From assembly GCF_000576575.1 (NCBI RefSeq), contig NZ_AWQS01000021.1, positions 1-34,680 on the forward strand: a stretch of DNA of 34,680 nt, given 5' to 3'. Of this stretch, positions 15,677 through 24,082 are shown one piece after another; positions within the stretch are counted from its first letter, which is position 1, and each line of letters begins with the position of its first letter. The translations under genes were made by a program, and so were the position numbers. Below the pieces are notes generated by a model. That model had not been told where the DNA came from and ran no database searches. It worked only from the letters and a program-made list of their open reading frames with translations. Source of the DNA: Intrasporangium chromatireducens Q5-1. GTDB lineage: Bacteria > Actinomycetota > Actinomycetes > Actinomycetales > Dermatophilaceae.

Positions 15677-16581
15677 TGGTCCTCGGCGACCTGGGCGGCG
15701 GCGGCGTGCAGCGACTGCACGAAGTCGGCGACGGCGGGATTGAGCATGCGCGAGCGCACCAGCACGTGGACGTGGCGCCGGGCGGTCACTCCGTCCAGTC
15801 GCCGACTCCGGATGCCGGAGCTCGGTGTGTGGCTCAGCGCCGGGATGAGGGCGATGCCGAAGCCCCGCCGGACGAACTCGTGGATCACCGCATAGTCGTT
15901 GCTGCGGAAGGAGATCCGGGGCGCGAAACCGGACTCGGCGCAGAGCCGGTGGAGGCACTCGGTCCCGGGAGTGCCCACGCGGGTGGTGACCCAGGTCCGC
16001 TCCTGCAGGTCGGTCAGTGCAATGGCGTCGGCATCGGCGATGGGGTCGTCGGCCGGCAGCAGGAGGAGCAGCTCCTCGTGCAGCAGCCGTTCCGAGCCCA
16101 GCCCGTTGGGCAGCGATCGCGGCACGAGGTCGTAGCGATAGGCGAGGGCGAGATCGCCCTGGCCATCGGCGACGCGGGCGGCGAGAGTGTCGGCCTCGGC
16201 CTCGTCCAGCTCGATGTGCACGCCCTGGTGCCGGTCCTGGTAGTGCGCAAGGGCGACTGGCAGCAGCCGTTGGCTCGCGGTCGGGAAGCTGCCGACCCGC
16301 AGCACCCCGAGTCTTCCCTGCGCGAGGCCGGTGACCTCCTCGTCGAGGACGTCGAGTGCCGAGAGCGACTCGCGCGCACGTTCGGCGATCATCACCGCGG
16401 TCGGCGTCGCGGTGACGCTGCGGGGCGACCGGTCGAAGAGCGGCATCCGGACCTGCCGCTCCAGCAGCGCCATCTGTTGGGAGACGGCCGAGGCCGTGTA
16501 GCCGAGCTCCCTCGCTGCGTCCGCGAAGGAGCCGGTCCGGACGACCGTCATCAGCGTGCGCAGATGGAGCGGGTTGAGCAT
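15658..16581 (-). CDS. LysR-family transcriptional regulator
   Basis: 307 residues. The N-terminal helix-turn-helix is typical of the family: LRTLMTVVRTGSFADAAREL and then YTASAVSQQMALLERQV (residues about 7-46), with LFDRSPRSVTAT completing the wing. The C-terminal periplasmic-binding-like effector domain starts near residue 90 (LGVLRVGSFPTASQRLLP). ATG at 16579-16581 fits the family's usual length; an upstream ATG at 16606-16608 is possible, and neither has a clear ribosome site. It lies 97 bases downstream of the second DgcA/StcD-like gene on the same strand, so it may be the last gene of that operon. It is convergent with the Rieske operon. Regulation of imino acid catabolism is inferred from position. 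Confidence 0.88.
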   Translation of the reverse strand: MLNPLHLRTLMTVVRTGSFADAARELGYTASAVSQQMALLERQVRMPLFDRSPRSVTATPTAVMIAERARESLSALDVLDEEVTGLAQGRLGVLRVGSFPTASQRLLPVALAHYQDRHQGVHIELDEAEADTLAARVADGQGDLALAYRYDLVPRSLPNGLGSERLLHEELLLLLPADDPIADADAIALTDLQERTWVTTRVGTPGTECLHRLCAESGFAPRISFRSNDYAVIHEFVRRGFGIALIPALSHTPSSGIRSRRLDGVTARRHVHVLVRSRMLNPAVADFVQSLHAAAAQVAEDHPDLSA

Positions 16582-16678
16582 GGCGCCCAGAGTATCGGCC
16601 GCAGCCATGCCCAGGCCGCCCCGACTCACGTGGTCAGCCGAGGGCGTGGGTGCCGGCACCGGCGGAGCGACGAGAGCG

Positions 16679-18628
16679 TCACGAGACGAGTTCCGACTGC
16701 CTGGCCGTGATGGTCGAGACGGCCTCCTTGGCGTCGGCGACAGCGTCCGTGGTCCGTCGCGGACGCAGGGCATCACCGATCAGGTGGCTGTTGCGGCCGG
16801 CGCCGGTCAAGGTCCCGTGCAGGTCGAGGACCGGCTCACCGCCGGACCACCACACGAGCGCGTCGGCCGGCACCCGCCGGGCCGGACCGCCGAAGACGCC
16901 GGCCAGGTGGACCTCGCCGTCGCGCACCGCGACGGGCCTGACCCGTTCGATCGTGGGCACTCCGGCGTCGCCCAAGGTGCGGAGCATCGGGTAGAGCGTG
17001 TTGATGCCTTCGCCCTCGCCCACGTGGAGCCGGGAGGTGGCGAGAACGACGGTCGTGCCGGCCGCGTGAAGGAACTCCGCGATGAGTGCACCGTCGAGCT
17101 GGCCGACCTCATCGAACACGAGGACGGTTCCAGTGGGTGGCTCGGAGAACGCCCGAATGGGGTCGACGAGGGCCACGGTGCCGTCGTCGTGCTGGAGCAC
17201 GAGCCCGGACGGGACGGCGCCTGTGGCCACGATGACGTCATCGGGCTCGAGGTGTTGCACGAGGTCGAGGTCGGCAGTCGTGCCCAGCCTGATGTCGACC
17301 CCCAGCTGGCGCAGCTGGCGCTCCTGCCAGGTGAGGAAGTCCCGCACCTCCAGCCGGCTGGGAGCGGCCGTCCAGCCGGCCATCTGCCCCCCGATGGCCG
17401 ACGCTCGATCGACCAGGGTGACCGCGCTGCCCCGCTCTGCCAGGCGGCGAGCCGCTTCGAGGCCGGCGGGGCCGGCGCCGACGACGACGGAGCGGTGGCC
17501 CTGGAGGTCGCGTGCCGCAGCCGCTCCCGGGTCGCCCGCATCGGGGTTGACCATGCAGGTCAGCGTGCGCCCGGCGAGCAGCCCGTTGGTGCAGACGTTG
17601 ACGCCGACGCACGGCCGCACGTCCGAGGCGCGGCCCGCCCGGGTCTTGATGATGAGGGCCGGGTCCGCGATGTGGCCCCGGACGATGCCGACCAGGTCGG
17701 CGTCACCGGCGGCCACGATGTCGTTGGCCAGCGAGAGGGTGGTGACCCGCCCCACCATGGCGACCGGCACGGAGACTGCCGCCTTGACGGTGCGAGCGAC
17801 GCCCCGGAAGAGACCCGGCTGTGCCGGCGTCGGCGGCCAGTGCCGCACCCGGGCCTCCAGCCGGTTGTTGTTGCCGACCATGACGCTGATGTAGTCCACA
17901 TCGGACTCGAAGGCCTGGGCGATCCGCGCGGCGTCGACGGGCGTGAGCCCGCCCTCGACGAGGTCGTCCGAACCGAGCCGGATGCCGAGGATCAGGTCCG
18001 GGCCGACCGCCTCGCGCACCGCTCGCAGCACTCGGCGGGGTAGCTCGAGACGACGCTCGAAGTCGCCACCGAACTCGTCGTCTCGGTGGTTCGTGAGGGG
18101 AGACAGGAACGCGGCGAGCAGCAACCCGTGCGCCATGCTGATCTCCACCCCGTCGAGGTCGCCCCGCCGGCACCGCTCCGCAGCCTCGGCGTATTGCTCG
18201 ACGACTCGGGCGAGCTGCTCGGCCGTGGCCGGCACCGCCACCTGTCGCGTCACCTCGGAGAAGACCCGGGAGGCCGAGATGACCTCGGGCCCCTCGAACT
18301 CGGTGGGGCCGGGATGGGCCAGCTGGGCGAGCATCGTGCCGCCCTCTTCGTGGACGGCCCGGGCGAGACGCCGGTAGCCGGGGACCACGCTGTCGTCGAT
18401 GTTCCAGAGGCAGATGTCGGACCACTCCACCGACGGCGCGACGGGGGTCGCGCCGGTGATCTGCATGGCCACCCCGGCGCGGGCTCGCTCGCGGTGGTAG
18501 GCGACATACCGGTCGCTCACCCGACCGCCCTCGGCGAGGCCGGGCTGGTGGGGTGGGAGGAAGACCCGCCCCCGGAGGCTTCGTGGACCGACCTGCAGAG
18601 GTTCGTCCAGCAGCCACTCGCTCATCAT
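16679..18628 (-). CDS. Second DgcA/StcD-like flavin oxidoreductase
   Basis: 649 residues, paralogous to the protein at 5302-7350 but clearly diverged. The FMN barrel contains HGLLLAAFLSPLTNHRDDEF. The iron-sulphur segment has Cys340, Cys346 and Cys358, with Val where the usual second Cys would be (CVGVNVC). The FAD/NAD part starts at VVVGAGPAGLEAARRLAERG. The start ATG at 18626-18628 overlaps the stop of the OCD-family gene (ATGA), with AAGGGA upstream, so they are translationally coupled. It sits in the operon with an amino acid importer rather than the betaine importer. It may act on an N-methylated or other cyclic amine; an imino acid dehydrogenase role is equally possible. Confidence 0.82.
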   Translation of the reverse strand: MMSEWLLDEPLQVGPRSLRGRVFLPPHQPGLAEGGRVSDRYVAYHRERARAGVAMQITGATPVAPSVEWSDICLWNIDDSVVPGYRRLARAVHEEGGTMLAQLAHPGPTEFEGPEVISASRVFSEVTRQVAVPATAEQLARVVEQYAEAAERCRRGDLDGVEISMAHGLLLAAFLSPLTNHRDDEFGGDFERRLELPRRVLRAVREAVGPDLILGIRLGSDDLVEGGLTPVDAARIAQAFESDVDYISVMVGNNNRLEARVRHWPPTPAQPGLFRGVARTVKAAVSVPVAMVGRVTTLSLANDIVAAGDADLVGIVRGHIADPALIIKTRAGRASDVRPCVGVNVCTNGLLAGRTLTCMVNPDAGDPGAAAARDLQGHRSVVVGAGPAGLEAARRLAERGSAVTLVDRASAIGGQMAGWTAAPSRLEVRDFLTWQERQLRQLGVDIRLGTTADLDLVQHLEPDDVIVATGAVPSGLVLQHDDGTVALVDPIRAFSEPPTGTVLVFDEVGQLDGALIAEFLHAAGTTVVLATSRLHVGEGEGINTLYPMLRTLGDAGVPTIERVRPVAVRDGEVHLAGVFGGPARRVPADALVWWSGGEPVLDLHGTLTGAGRNSHLIGDALRPRRTTDAVADAKEAVSTITARQSELVS

Positions 18629-19692
18629 CGAGTCCCTTCTGTCGGTTCGTGACCGTGCGACACCGCTCGGTGCGCTGCTCCATCGGTTGACCCCGTGGTG
18701 CCAGCAGGCCCCGGGGCGGCGAGGGAGATGCGGCTGATGCCGCTCGCGACCCGCCCGCTCTCGACGGCACGGAGGACCTCTCGCGCCGTGAAGTAGTCGA
18801 GGTGGCTGCCGCCACCGTTCTTCATCATGGTGATCGCCGCGGGACTGCTTCGGCCGGCCGAACCGGTGGCCAGGGCGGTGAGGTCACCGGCGATGTCTTC
18901 GAGGGAGAACACTCCGCGTGCACAGGGGTCGACGAAGTCGCCCGAATGCTCCGTCGCGCCGTAGGAGTCGACGAAGACCTCGGACCGGTGCAGCAGGGCA
19001 TCGTCCGCTTCTCGCATCTGTGGCGTGAACGAGCCGACGAGGTCCACATGGGTCCCGGGTCGCAGCAGGGCACCCTTGATGATCGGGTCGCTGGACATCG
19101 TGGCGGCGCTGACGATGTCGGCCGACCCGAGCGCGTCGTCCAGCTGGTCGACGACGAACGCGTCCACGCCCGTCGCGACAAGATCAGCGACGAGCGCTTC
19201 TGCCGAGACGAGGGTGCGGTTCCACACCCCGACGTGACGCAGGCCGGGTCGTGCCACGAGGTGGGCCCGGACCAGGTGGGGGGCCAGTGCCCCGGCGCCG
19301 ACCATGAGCAACGTCCTCGAGTCGGGCCGTGAGAGGAACCTGGATCCCAGTGCGGAGTCGGCCGCCGTCTTCCGGAAGATCAGCGCCTCGCCGTCCATCA
19401 GTGCGACGGGCACTCCGGTGCGCGGGTCGAACCAGACATAGAGGGAGTGCACGGTCGGCAGGCCGTGCTGCTCACGGTTGTTCGGGAAGGACGAGACGAG
19501 CTTCACGCCGAGGCCGTCCTCCGGCAGCCAGGCCGGCAGGCTCAGGAACGCCTGCCGGCCGGCTGCGGCCGGTTGTTCGAGCACCTGCCAGGCGTGGTCC
19601 GGCATCGGACCACGGTGCGCCTCCTCGAGTGCGTCCATGAGCAGCTCGATGTCCAGCGCCGCATGCACGGCGCTCGCCTCGATCAGGAGCAC
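18625..19692 (-). CDS. Ornithine cyclodeaminase/mu-crystallin family protein (second of three)
   Basis: 355 residues. The nucleotide-binding loop is LLMVGAGALAPHLVRAH (about 130-146). The substrate Lys lies in GLGVKLVSSFPNN and the Arg in LIFRKTAADSALG. The ornithine cyclodeaminase catalytic Asp position is Phe (VGSFTPQMREAD), the arrangement of mu-crystallin-type ketimine reductases. Likely activity is reduction of pyrroline- or piperideine-2-carboxylate, or the reverse amino acid dehydrogenation. A low-complexity tail of about 35 residues (from APGPAGTTGSTDG) follows the fold. GTG at 19690-19692 is the start, with AAGG upstream. It is cotranscribed with the transporter genes upstream and coupled to the flavoprotein downstream. 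Confidence 0.82.
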   Translation of the reverse strand: MLLIEASAVHAALDIELLMDALEEAHRGPMPDHAWQVLEQPAAAGRQAFLSLPAWLPEDGLGVKLVSSFPNNREQHGLPTVHSLYVWFDPRTGVPVALMDGEALIFRKTAADSALGSRFLSRPDSRTLLMVGAGALAPHLVRAHLVARPGLRHVGVWNRTLVSAEALVADLVATGVDAFVVDQLDDALGSADIVSAATMSSDPIIKGALLRPGTHVDLVGSFTPQMREADDALLHRSEVFVDSYGATEHSGDFVDPCARGVFSLEDIAGDLTALATGSAGRSSPAAITMMKNGGGSHLDYFTAREVLRAVESGRVASGISRISLAAPGPAGTTGSTDGAAHRAVSHGHEPTEGTR

Positions 19693-19719
19693 GGCTCAGC
19701 CTTGGTCACACTCGGGCGC

Positions 19720-20559
19720 TCAGGAGATGAGGCGGGCTTCGCCGGTGTCGGCCGCCGAACCGTCGAGACCGTTCTTGACGAGGATCTCCTTGAGCTTGCC
19801 GTTGTCCCGGAGCGTCTTGAGGTCCTCGTTGATGGCCTTGAGCAGGTCAGCGTTGGCCGACGGGACCGGGAGGGAGGCCTGGGCAGCCTCCTGCGAGGCG
19901 GCAACGGCGGGGTCCGGCTTGGCCACCATGATCTTCATCGTCGGGTTGGTGACCTTCTGCGACCCGTAGGAGTCGACGGCGATGTCGATGCGCCCTGACT
20001 TGAGGTCCTGGTTCATGTTGACGGTCGAGGGGTAGATCCGCAGCGAGTCGCCGAGGTACTTCTTCAGGTCCTCGACCCAGAGGTAGCCATCGACCGTGCC
20101 GACCTTCTTGCCCTTGAGAGCAGCAACCGTCTCGACGCCGTCCTTGGAGGAGATGCCCATCTGGTCGACGTAGATCGGGTCACTCAGGCTCACGATCTTG
20201 GCTCGTGCCTGGGTGCGGTACCAGTCGCCGACGGCGAGGTCGGCGCGGTTGCTCTGGACGGTCGGGATCACGGCGGCGGGCGCCATCCACTTCGCCTCGA
20301 CGGTCAGGCACTCCATCTTGGCGATCTCGGCGACGATGTCGGGGTCGACTCCCGTGAGCTTGCCGCCGCTCTGGGCCGCGTACGGCGGCAGGTCGTAGCC
20401 GGCAACCGTCAGCTTTCCCTCCGTGACCGTCGAGAACTTGTGGGCGGGCTTGCAGTCCTTCGCGACGTCAGCAGAGGAGCCCTGGCTTCCGCAGGCGGAG
20501 AGGGGGAGCGCGGTGAGGATCGCGACTCCCACGATGGTGGCGCGTAGACGCATGAGCAT
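19720..20559 (-). CDS. Polar amino acid ABC transporter substrate-binding lipoprotein
   Basis: 279 residues of the family 3 solute-binding proteins (HisJ/GlnH type). The signal peptide begins MLMRLRATIVGVAILTALP and ends in lipobox LSAC (Cys near residue 23). The mature protein has KLTVAGYDLPPYA, LTGVDPDIVAEIAK, an ADLAVGDWYRTQAR strand and KGKKVGTVDGYLWVEDLKKY. AAAGG lies close to the first ATG and at better spacing (nine bases) to a second ATG two codons in. It binds an amino acid outside the cell for the permeases encoded just upstream. Ligand is unknown; an imino acid such as pipecolate or an N-methyl derivative is inferred from the operon. Confidence 0.9.
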   Translation of the reverse strand: MLMRLRATIVGVAILTALPLSACGSQGSSADVAKDCKPAHKFSTVTEGKLTVAGYDLPPYAAQSGGKLTGVDPDIVAEIAKMECLTVEAKWMAPAAVIPTVQSNRADLAVGDWYRTQARAKIVSLSDPIYVDQMGISSKDGVETVAALKGKKVGTVDGYLWVEDLKKYLGDSLRIYPSTVNMNQDLKSGRIDIAVDSYGSQKVTNPTMKIMVAKPDPAVAASQEAAQASLPVPSANADLLKAINEDLKTLRDNGKLKEILVKNGLDGSAADTGEARLIS

Positions 20560-20649
20560 GTGCCTTTCAGTCCGCCTCCGGCATCGGTGCCGGAGGTGCG
20601 ATGGGGTGCTGGGTGTGGTGGATCGACGGTGTGCGGAGGTCAGGTCCGG

Positions 20650-21306
20650 TCAGGCGAGGTGGCGGGACATCCGCCGCTCCACCCGGTCGGTCAGCAGGCT
20701 GGCGGGGATCGTCACGGCGGCATACATCAGGCCCGCCAGTGCGAGCACCGAGAGGTACTGGAAGGTGCTCGACCCGATGCTGTAGGCGCGTCCGAGCAGC
20801 TCCGGCAGGGCGATCGTGTAGGCGAGTGAGGTCGCCTGGAAGATCAGGACGCCGAACCCCATGAGGGGCGGGATCGCGACGCGGATCCCTTGTGGGATCA
20901 CGACGAAGCGCAGCGCGTCCGGTCGTGACATCCCGAGCGCCTCGGTCGCTTCCAGCTCTCCCCGGGGGACTGCCTGCAGGCCACCTCGGATGATCTCCGA
21001 CGTGTAGGCGGCGGTGGTGAGGGCGAGCGCGAGACAGGCCGCCATCGTGGACGACAGGGTCAGCCCTGCACTCGGCAGACCGAAGTAGAAGACCTGGAGG
21101 ACGACCAGTGCGGGTGCTCCTCGCCCGATCTCCACGACCGCGATGGCGGGCCATCGCAAGGCCCGGCTCCCCGCGCTCGACCCGAGGGCGAGGGCCAGCC
21201 CGAGCGGCAGCCCGACGACGATCGCGGCAAGGCAGACGACGACGCTGACCCACAGGCCCGACGCGAGCTGGGGCAGGAAGCCGAGCCAGTCCTGGAGCAC
21301 GGTCAT
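20650..21306 (-). CDS. Polar amino acid ABC transporter permease (second subunit)
   Basis: 218 residues of the HisMQ-type permease family with about five membrane segments. The N-terminal part shows VSVVVCLAAIVVGLPLGLAL and IGRGAPALVVLQVFYFG. The cytoplasmic EAA loop is GELEATEALGMSRPDALRFV and then VIPQGIRVAIPPL. The ATG at 21304-21306 is chosen because it overlaps the stop of the neighbouring permease gene (ATGA). Codons further upstream belong to that gene's region and lack a ribosome site. It forms a heterodimer with the other permease. Confidence 0.92.
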   Translation of the reverse strand: MTVLQDWLGFLPQLASGLWVSVVVCLAAIVVGLPLGLALALGSSAGSRALRWPAIAVVEIGRGAPALVVLQVFYFGLPSAGLTLSSTMAACLALALTTAAYTSEIIRGGLQAVPRGELEATEALGMSRPDALRFVVIPQGIRVAIPPLMGFGVLIFQATSLAYTIALPELLGRAYSIGSSTFQYLSVLALAGLMYAAVTIPASLLTDRVERRMSRHLA

Positions 21307-21941
21307 GACGCGATCCTCACGCGGAGGCGGCGATCGACCGAGCGGGCGAACCACGCGCAGGGCACGGTGAGGATGATGTAGGCTGCGGCCGCCACGAGGT
21401 AGGGCGTCAAGGCATCCGAGGACTGCTTCGCCTGGCTGTCGGCGAAGAAGAGGATCTCCTGGGCGCCGATGGTGAAGGCGATCGAGGTGTCCTTGAGCAG
21501 GCCGATCGCGTAGGTGGCCGCAGCCGGGATGGAGTAGCGCATGACCTGGGGGCCGATGATCCGGGCGAGCTGGTCACCGTGGCTGAGGCCCAGCGCGACG
21601 CCTGCCTCCCATTGCCCCCGGTGCACGGCCGACAGGCCGCCGCGGTAGATCTCGGCAAGGTACGCGCACGAGATGAGCCCGAACGCGACGATGGCGGCCG
21701 GCACCGGCTCCACCTTGATCAGGCCGTTGCCGATGCCGAAGTAGACGAGGAAGATCCACACGATCGGCGGGATGCCGCGCAACAGCTCGATGATCGAGCG
21801 GCTGATGAACCGCACCGAGCGGAGCCGCGACCTTCGCATGAGTGCGAGCGGGATGCCGCCCACGGCGCCGATGGCGAAGCCGAGCACCGTCAGGAGCAGC
21901 GACATCGGTATGCCGCTCGCAATCGGCCCGACGTAGTCCAT
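21303..21941 (-). CDS. Polar amino acid ABC transporter permease (first subunit)
   Basis: 212 residues, HisMQ type, with a clear hydrophobic N-terminal segment (GIPMSLLLTVLGFAIGAVGG) followed by IELLRGIPPIVWIFLVYFG. Its EAA loop reads RGQWEAGVALGLSHGDQLAR and then IIGPQVMRYSIPA. The start ATG lies one base beyond the stop of the ATPase gene, and the end overlaps the next permease gene by four bases. Transport direction is inward, as set by the binding-protein-dependent family. A copy of GTATGCCGCT falls inside this gene at 21908-21917, where it encodes Ser-Gly-Ile using the rare ATA codon. Confidence 0.92.
   Translation of the reverse strand: MDYVGPIASGIPMSLLLTVLGFAIGAVGGIPLALMRRSRLRSVRFISRSIIELLRGIPPIVWIFLVYFGIGNGLIKVEPVPAAIVAFGLISCAYLAEIYRGGLSAVHRGQWEAGVALGLSHGDQLARIIGPQVMRYSIPAAATYAIGLLKDTSIAFTIGAQEILFFADSQAKQSSDALTPYLVAAAAYIILTVPCAWFARSVDRRLRVRIAS
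21908..21917 (+). repeat. Copy of the over-represented 10-mer GTATGCCGCT (within permease gene)
   Basis: In the coding strand it reads AGCGGCATAC and specifies Ser-Gly-Ile with an ATA isoleucine codon, which is rare in high-GC genes. Confidence 0.55.
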
Positions 21942-21942
21942 G

Positions 21943-22731
21943 TCAGCGCTCCAGCACCGCGCGCAGGAACCGACGGGTCCGATCCGTGGCGGGATCCGTG
22001 AAGATCTTCTCCGGCTGGCCTTCCTCGAGGACGGTGCCGTGCCCCATGACGATGAGGTGGTCGGAGACGTCGCGAGCGAACTGCATCTCGTGCGTCACGA
22101 CGATCATGGTCATGCCCTCGTCGGCCAGCTCGCGCATCACGGCGAGCACCTCCAGACCGAGCTCCGGGTCGAGCGCGGAGGTGGGCTCGTCGAAGAGCAT
22201 CACCTTGGGGTCGAGGGCGAGGGCGCGGGCAATGGCGACGCGCTGTTGCTGGCCGCCACTGCAGCGTGACGGGTACTGGGCAGGCTTGTCACCCAAGCCG
22301 ACTCGCTGCAGCAGCTCCATCGCCCGGTCCTCCGCCTCCGCGCGGCTGCGCCCGAGGACCCGCTCCTGCGGCAGCGCGATGTTGCGCAGCACCGTCAGGT
22401 GGGGAAAGAGGTTGAACGACTGGAAGACCATGCCGACCTGCCGACGCAGGCCGTGCAGCTGCTTGCCCCCGACCTCCTGGCCGGCATCGATCGTCGTGTC
22501 GCCGACGCGGATGGTGCCGCTGTCGGGACGCTCGAGCAGGTTGATGCAGCGCAGCAGGGTCGACTTGCCGGCACCGCTCGGGCCGATGATCGCGCAGACC
22601 TCGCCCTCGCGGACCGACAGGGAGACGTCATCGAGGACGACGTGCTCTCCGTACGCCTTGACGATGTGCTCGAGGCTGACGTCCATGCCAGTGGACTTCG
22701 CCGCGGCGGGATCAGTGACAGGCTGGGCCAC
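21943..22731 (-). CDS. Polar amino acid ABC transporter ATP-binding protein
   Basis: 262 residues of the GlnQ/HisP type. Visible are Walker [17 protein letters not shown]-loop [14 protein letters not shown], signature [17 protein letters not shown] (Cys replaces the usual Leu before SGG), Walker [21 protein letters not shown] and [12 protein letters not shown] at 22729-22731 is preceded by AAAGGAGGTG at six bases, one of the strongest ribosome sites in the window. That rejects an in-frame start 153 bases upstream. It energises the adjacent permeases. The 149 bases between it and the OCD-family gene hold only this ribosome site and no other clear structure. Confidence 0.93.
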   Translation of the reverse strand: MAQPVTDPAAAKSTGMDVSLEHIVKAYGEHVVLDDVSLSVREGEVCAIIGPSGAGKSTLLRCINLLERPDSGTIRVGDTTIDAGQEVGGKQLHGLRRQVGMVFQSFNLFPHLTVLRNIALPQERVLGRSRAEAEDRAMELLQRVGLGDKPAQYPSRCSGGQQQRVAIARALALDPKVMLFDEPTSALDPELGLEVLAVMRELADEGMTMIVVTHEMQFARDVSDHLIVMGHGTVLEEGQPEKIFTDPATDRTRRFLRAVLER

Positions 22732-22880
22732 GGTGCCCACCTCCTTTCGTCCGGGAAACCCGAGGTGCCGCAACCTTGCCCGAGCCGCGGCGTCGTTGTG
22801 TACCTCTCTGAGCCCCACCGATCCGAGGGGTAGGCCCACCGTCTCTGTGGCTGTCGCCCCGGCTGCTCCTCGTGACGGCG

Positions 22881-23876
22881 TCACAGCTCGATGGCCTTGC
22901 CGAGCCCGTGCTCTCGGGCACGGCGCACGAGGAGCGTTGCTGCTGCGGCGTCCTGCACGCCCACGCCGACGCTGTTGTAGTAGACGATCCCGTCGTCGGT
23001 GCGCCGACCCGGCTGCTGGCCCGTCACGACGGCACCGAGCTCGACCACCGCACCGAGATCGAGCACGCCGTCCGCCACCGCCTGCACGACCGGCCCGGCG
23101 TGCTCACCGGCCACCTCTCGGTGGTCGACGACGACGGACTCGGCGGCGAGCACGGTGTCCCGGGGGACCTCGCACCGTCCTGCCGCATAGGAACCGACGC
23201 TGATCACGGTGGCCCCGGGGGCCAGGTCGGCGTGGTCGAAGACCGGCGACTGCGACGTCGTCGCCGTGACGACGACGTGGGCCCCGCTGAGGGCCTCCTG
23301 GGCGGTGGCGACGGCCCGGACGTCGAGGTCGAGCTCGTCCCTCAGCCTGCCGGCCATCGCTTCGGCGGAGGGCCGGGTGCGGCCGACGAGACGCACCTGC
23401 CGAAGCGGCAGGACATGACGCATGAGCCGGACGTGTGCCTCTGCCTGGACACCCGAACCGACGATGGCAAGGACGGACGAGCCGGGCGCGGCGAGGTGCT
23501 CGGCCGCGACCGCGCTGGCCGCCGACGTCCGGATGGTGGTGACGGAGGTGCCGTCGACGAGGGCTGCCGGGATCCCGGTGTCGGGGTCGAGGACCACGAT
23601 CACTGCGGAGATGCTCGGCAGCCCGCGGTCGACGTTGCCCGGCACGACGCCGCCGAACTTGCAGACAGCCCCGCTGGTCGCATCCACCTGGGCGGCGTAG
23701 CAGAACGTGCTCGTGTTGTCGGGTCCCTCCATGAGGATGCGGCCCGGCTGCTGGGCCTGTCCCAGGCCGAGGGCCCGGAACGCGTGCCGCTGCGACTCGA
23801 GGGCGGTCGCCTCGTCCAACAGCTGACGGACATCCTGCTCGGACAGGGCAAGCAGACCCGGTTGGGAACCACGCAT
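22881..23876 (-). CDS. Ornithine cyclodeaminase/mu-crystallin family protein (third of three)
   Basis: 331 residues, first gene of the minus-strand transporter operon. The dinucleotide loop is [17 protein letters not shown]. The substrate Lys is in [12 protein letters not shown] and the Arg in [16 protein letters not shown]. At the ornithine cyclodeaminase Asp position it has Tyr ([12 protein letters not shown]), so cyclodeaminase activity is doubtful. It is most likely an imine reductase or amino acid dehydrogenase for a cyclic substrate such as 1-piperideine-2-carboxylate. The ATG at 23874-23876 follows GAGG by five bases; an in-frame start 105 bases upstream is less likely. It is divergent from the amino acid dehydrogenase gene at 24083. 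Confidence 0.84.
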   Translation of the reverse strand: MRGSQPGLLALSEQDVRQLLDEATALESQRHAFRALGLGQAQQPGRILMEGPDNTSTFCYAAQVDATSGAVCKFGGVVPGNVDRGLPSISAVIVVLDPDTGIPAALVDGTSVTTIRTSAASAVAAEHLAAPGSSVLAIVGSGVQAEAHVRLMRHVLPLRQVRLVGRTRPSAEAMAGRLRDELDLDVRAVATAQEALSGAHVVVTATTSQSPVFDHADLAPGATVISVGSYAAGRCEVPRDTVLAAESVVVDHREVAGEHAGPVVQAVADGVLDLGAVVELGAVVTGQQPGRRTDDGIVYYNSVGVGVQDAAAATLLVRRAREHGLGKAIEL

Positions 23877-24082
23877 CGTGACCTCGTTGTCGGTTGGCGC
23901 TGACGTCGTCGCCAATCTGCCTGCGGTGGCGGTCTGCTCACCACCTCTGGAGGACCAGTGTTGCTGGGGCAGACCCAACAACTTGGCGCTCTCAGGAACT
24001 GGTGGACGCCGCTGCCGATGTCACATCGTTTCCCTGTCGGAGCTGTCCCGAGGGGACACGACCACATCGAAGTGAGGTAGCT
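23877..24082. promoter_or_regulatory. Divergent control region with two inverted repeats
   Basis: 206 bases between the minus-strand OCD-importer operon and the plus-strand dehydrogenase operon, more AT-rich than its flanks. GTTGCTGGG (23960-23968) and CCCAACAAC (23974-23982) form an 8-of-9 inverted repeat with a 5-base spacer. TGTCCC/GGGACA (24044-24058, 3-base spacer) is perfect and ends 24 bases before the GTG. Both are operator candidates; no confident -35/-10 pair was found. Confidence 0.45.

Noticed and set aside
16649-16660. Perfect 12-base palindrome GGTGCCGGCACC upstream of lysR
   Set aside because: GC-only palindromes of this length are expected by chance in such DNA, and it lacks the T-N11-A core of LysR sites.
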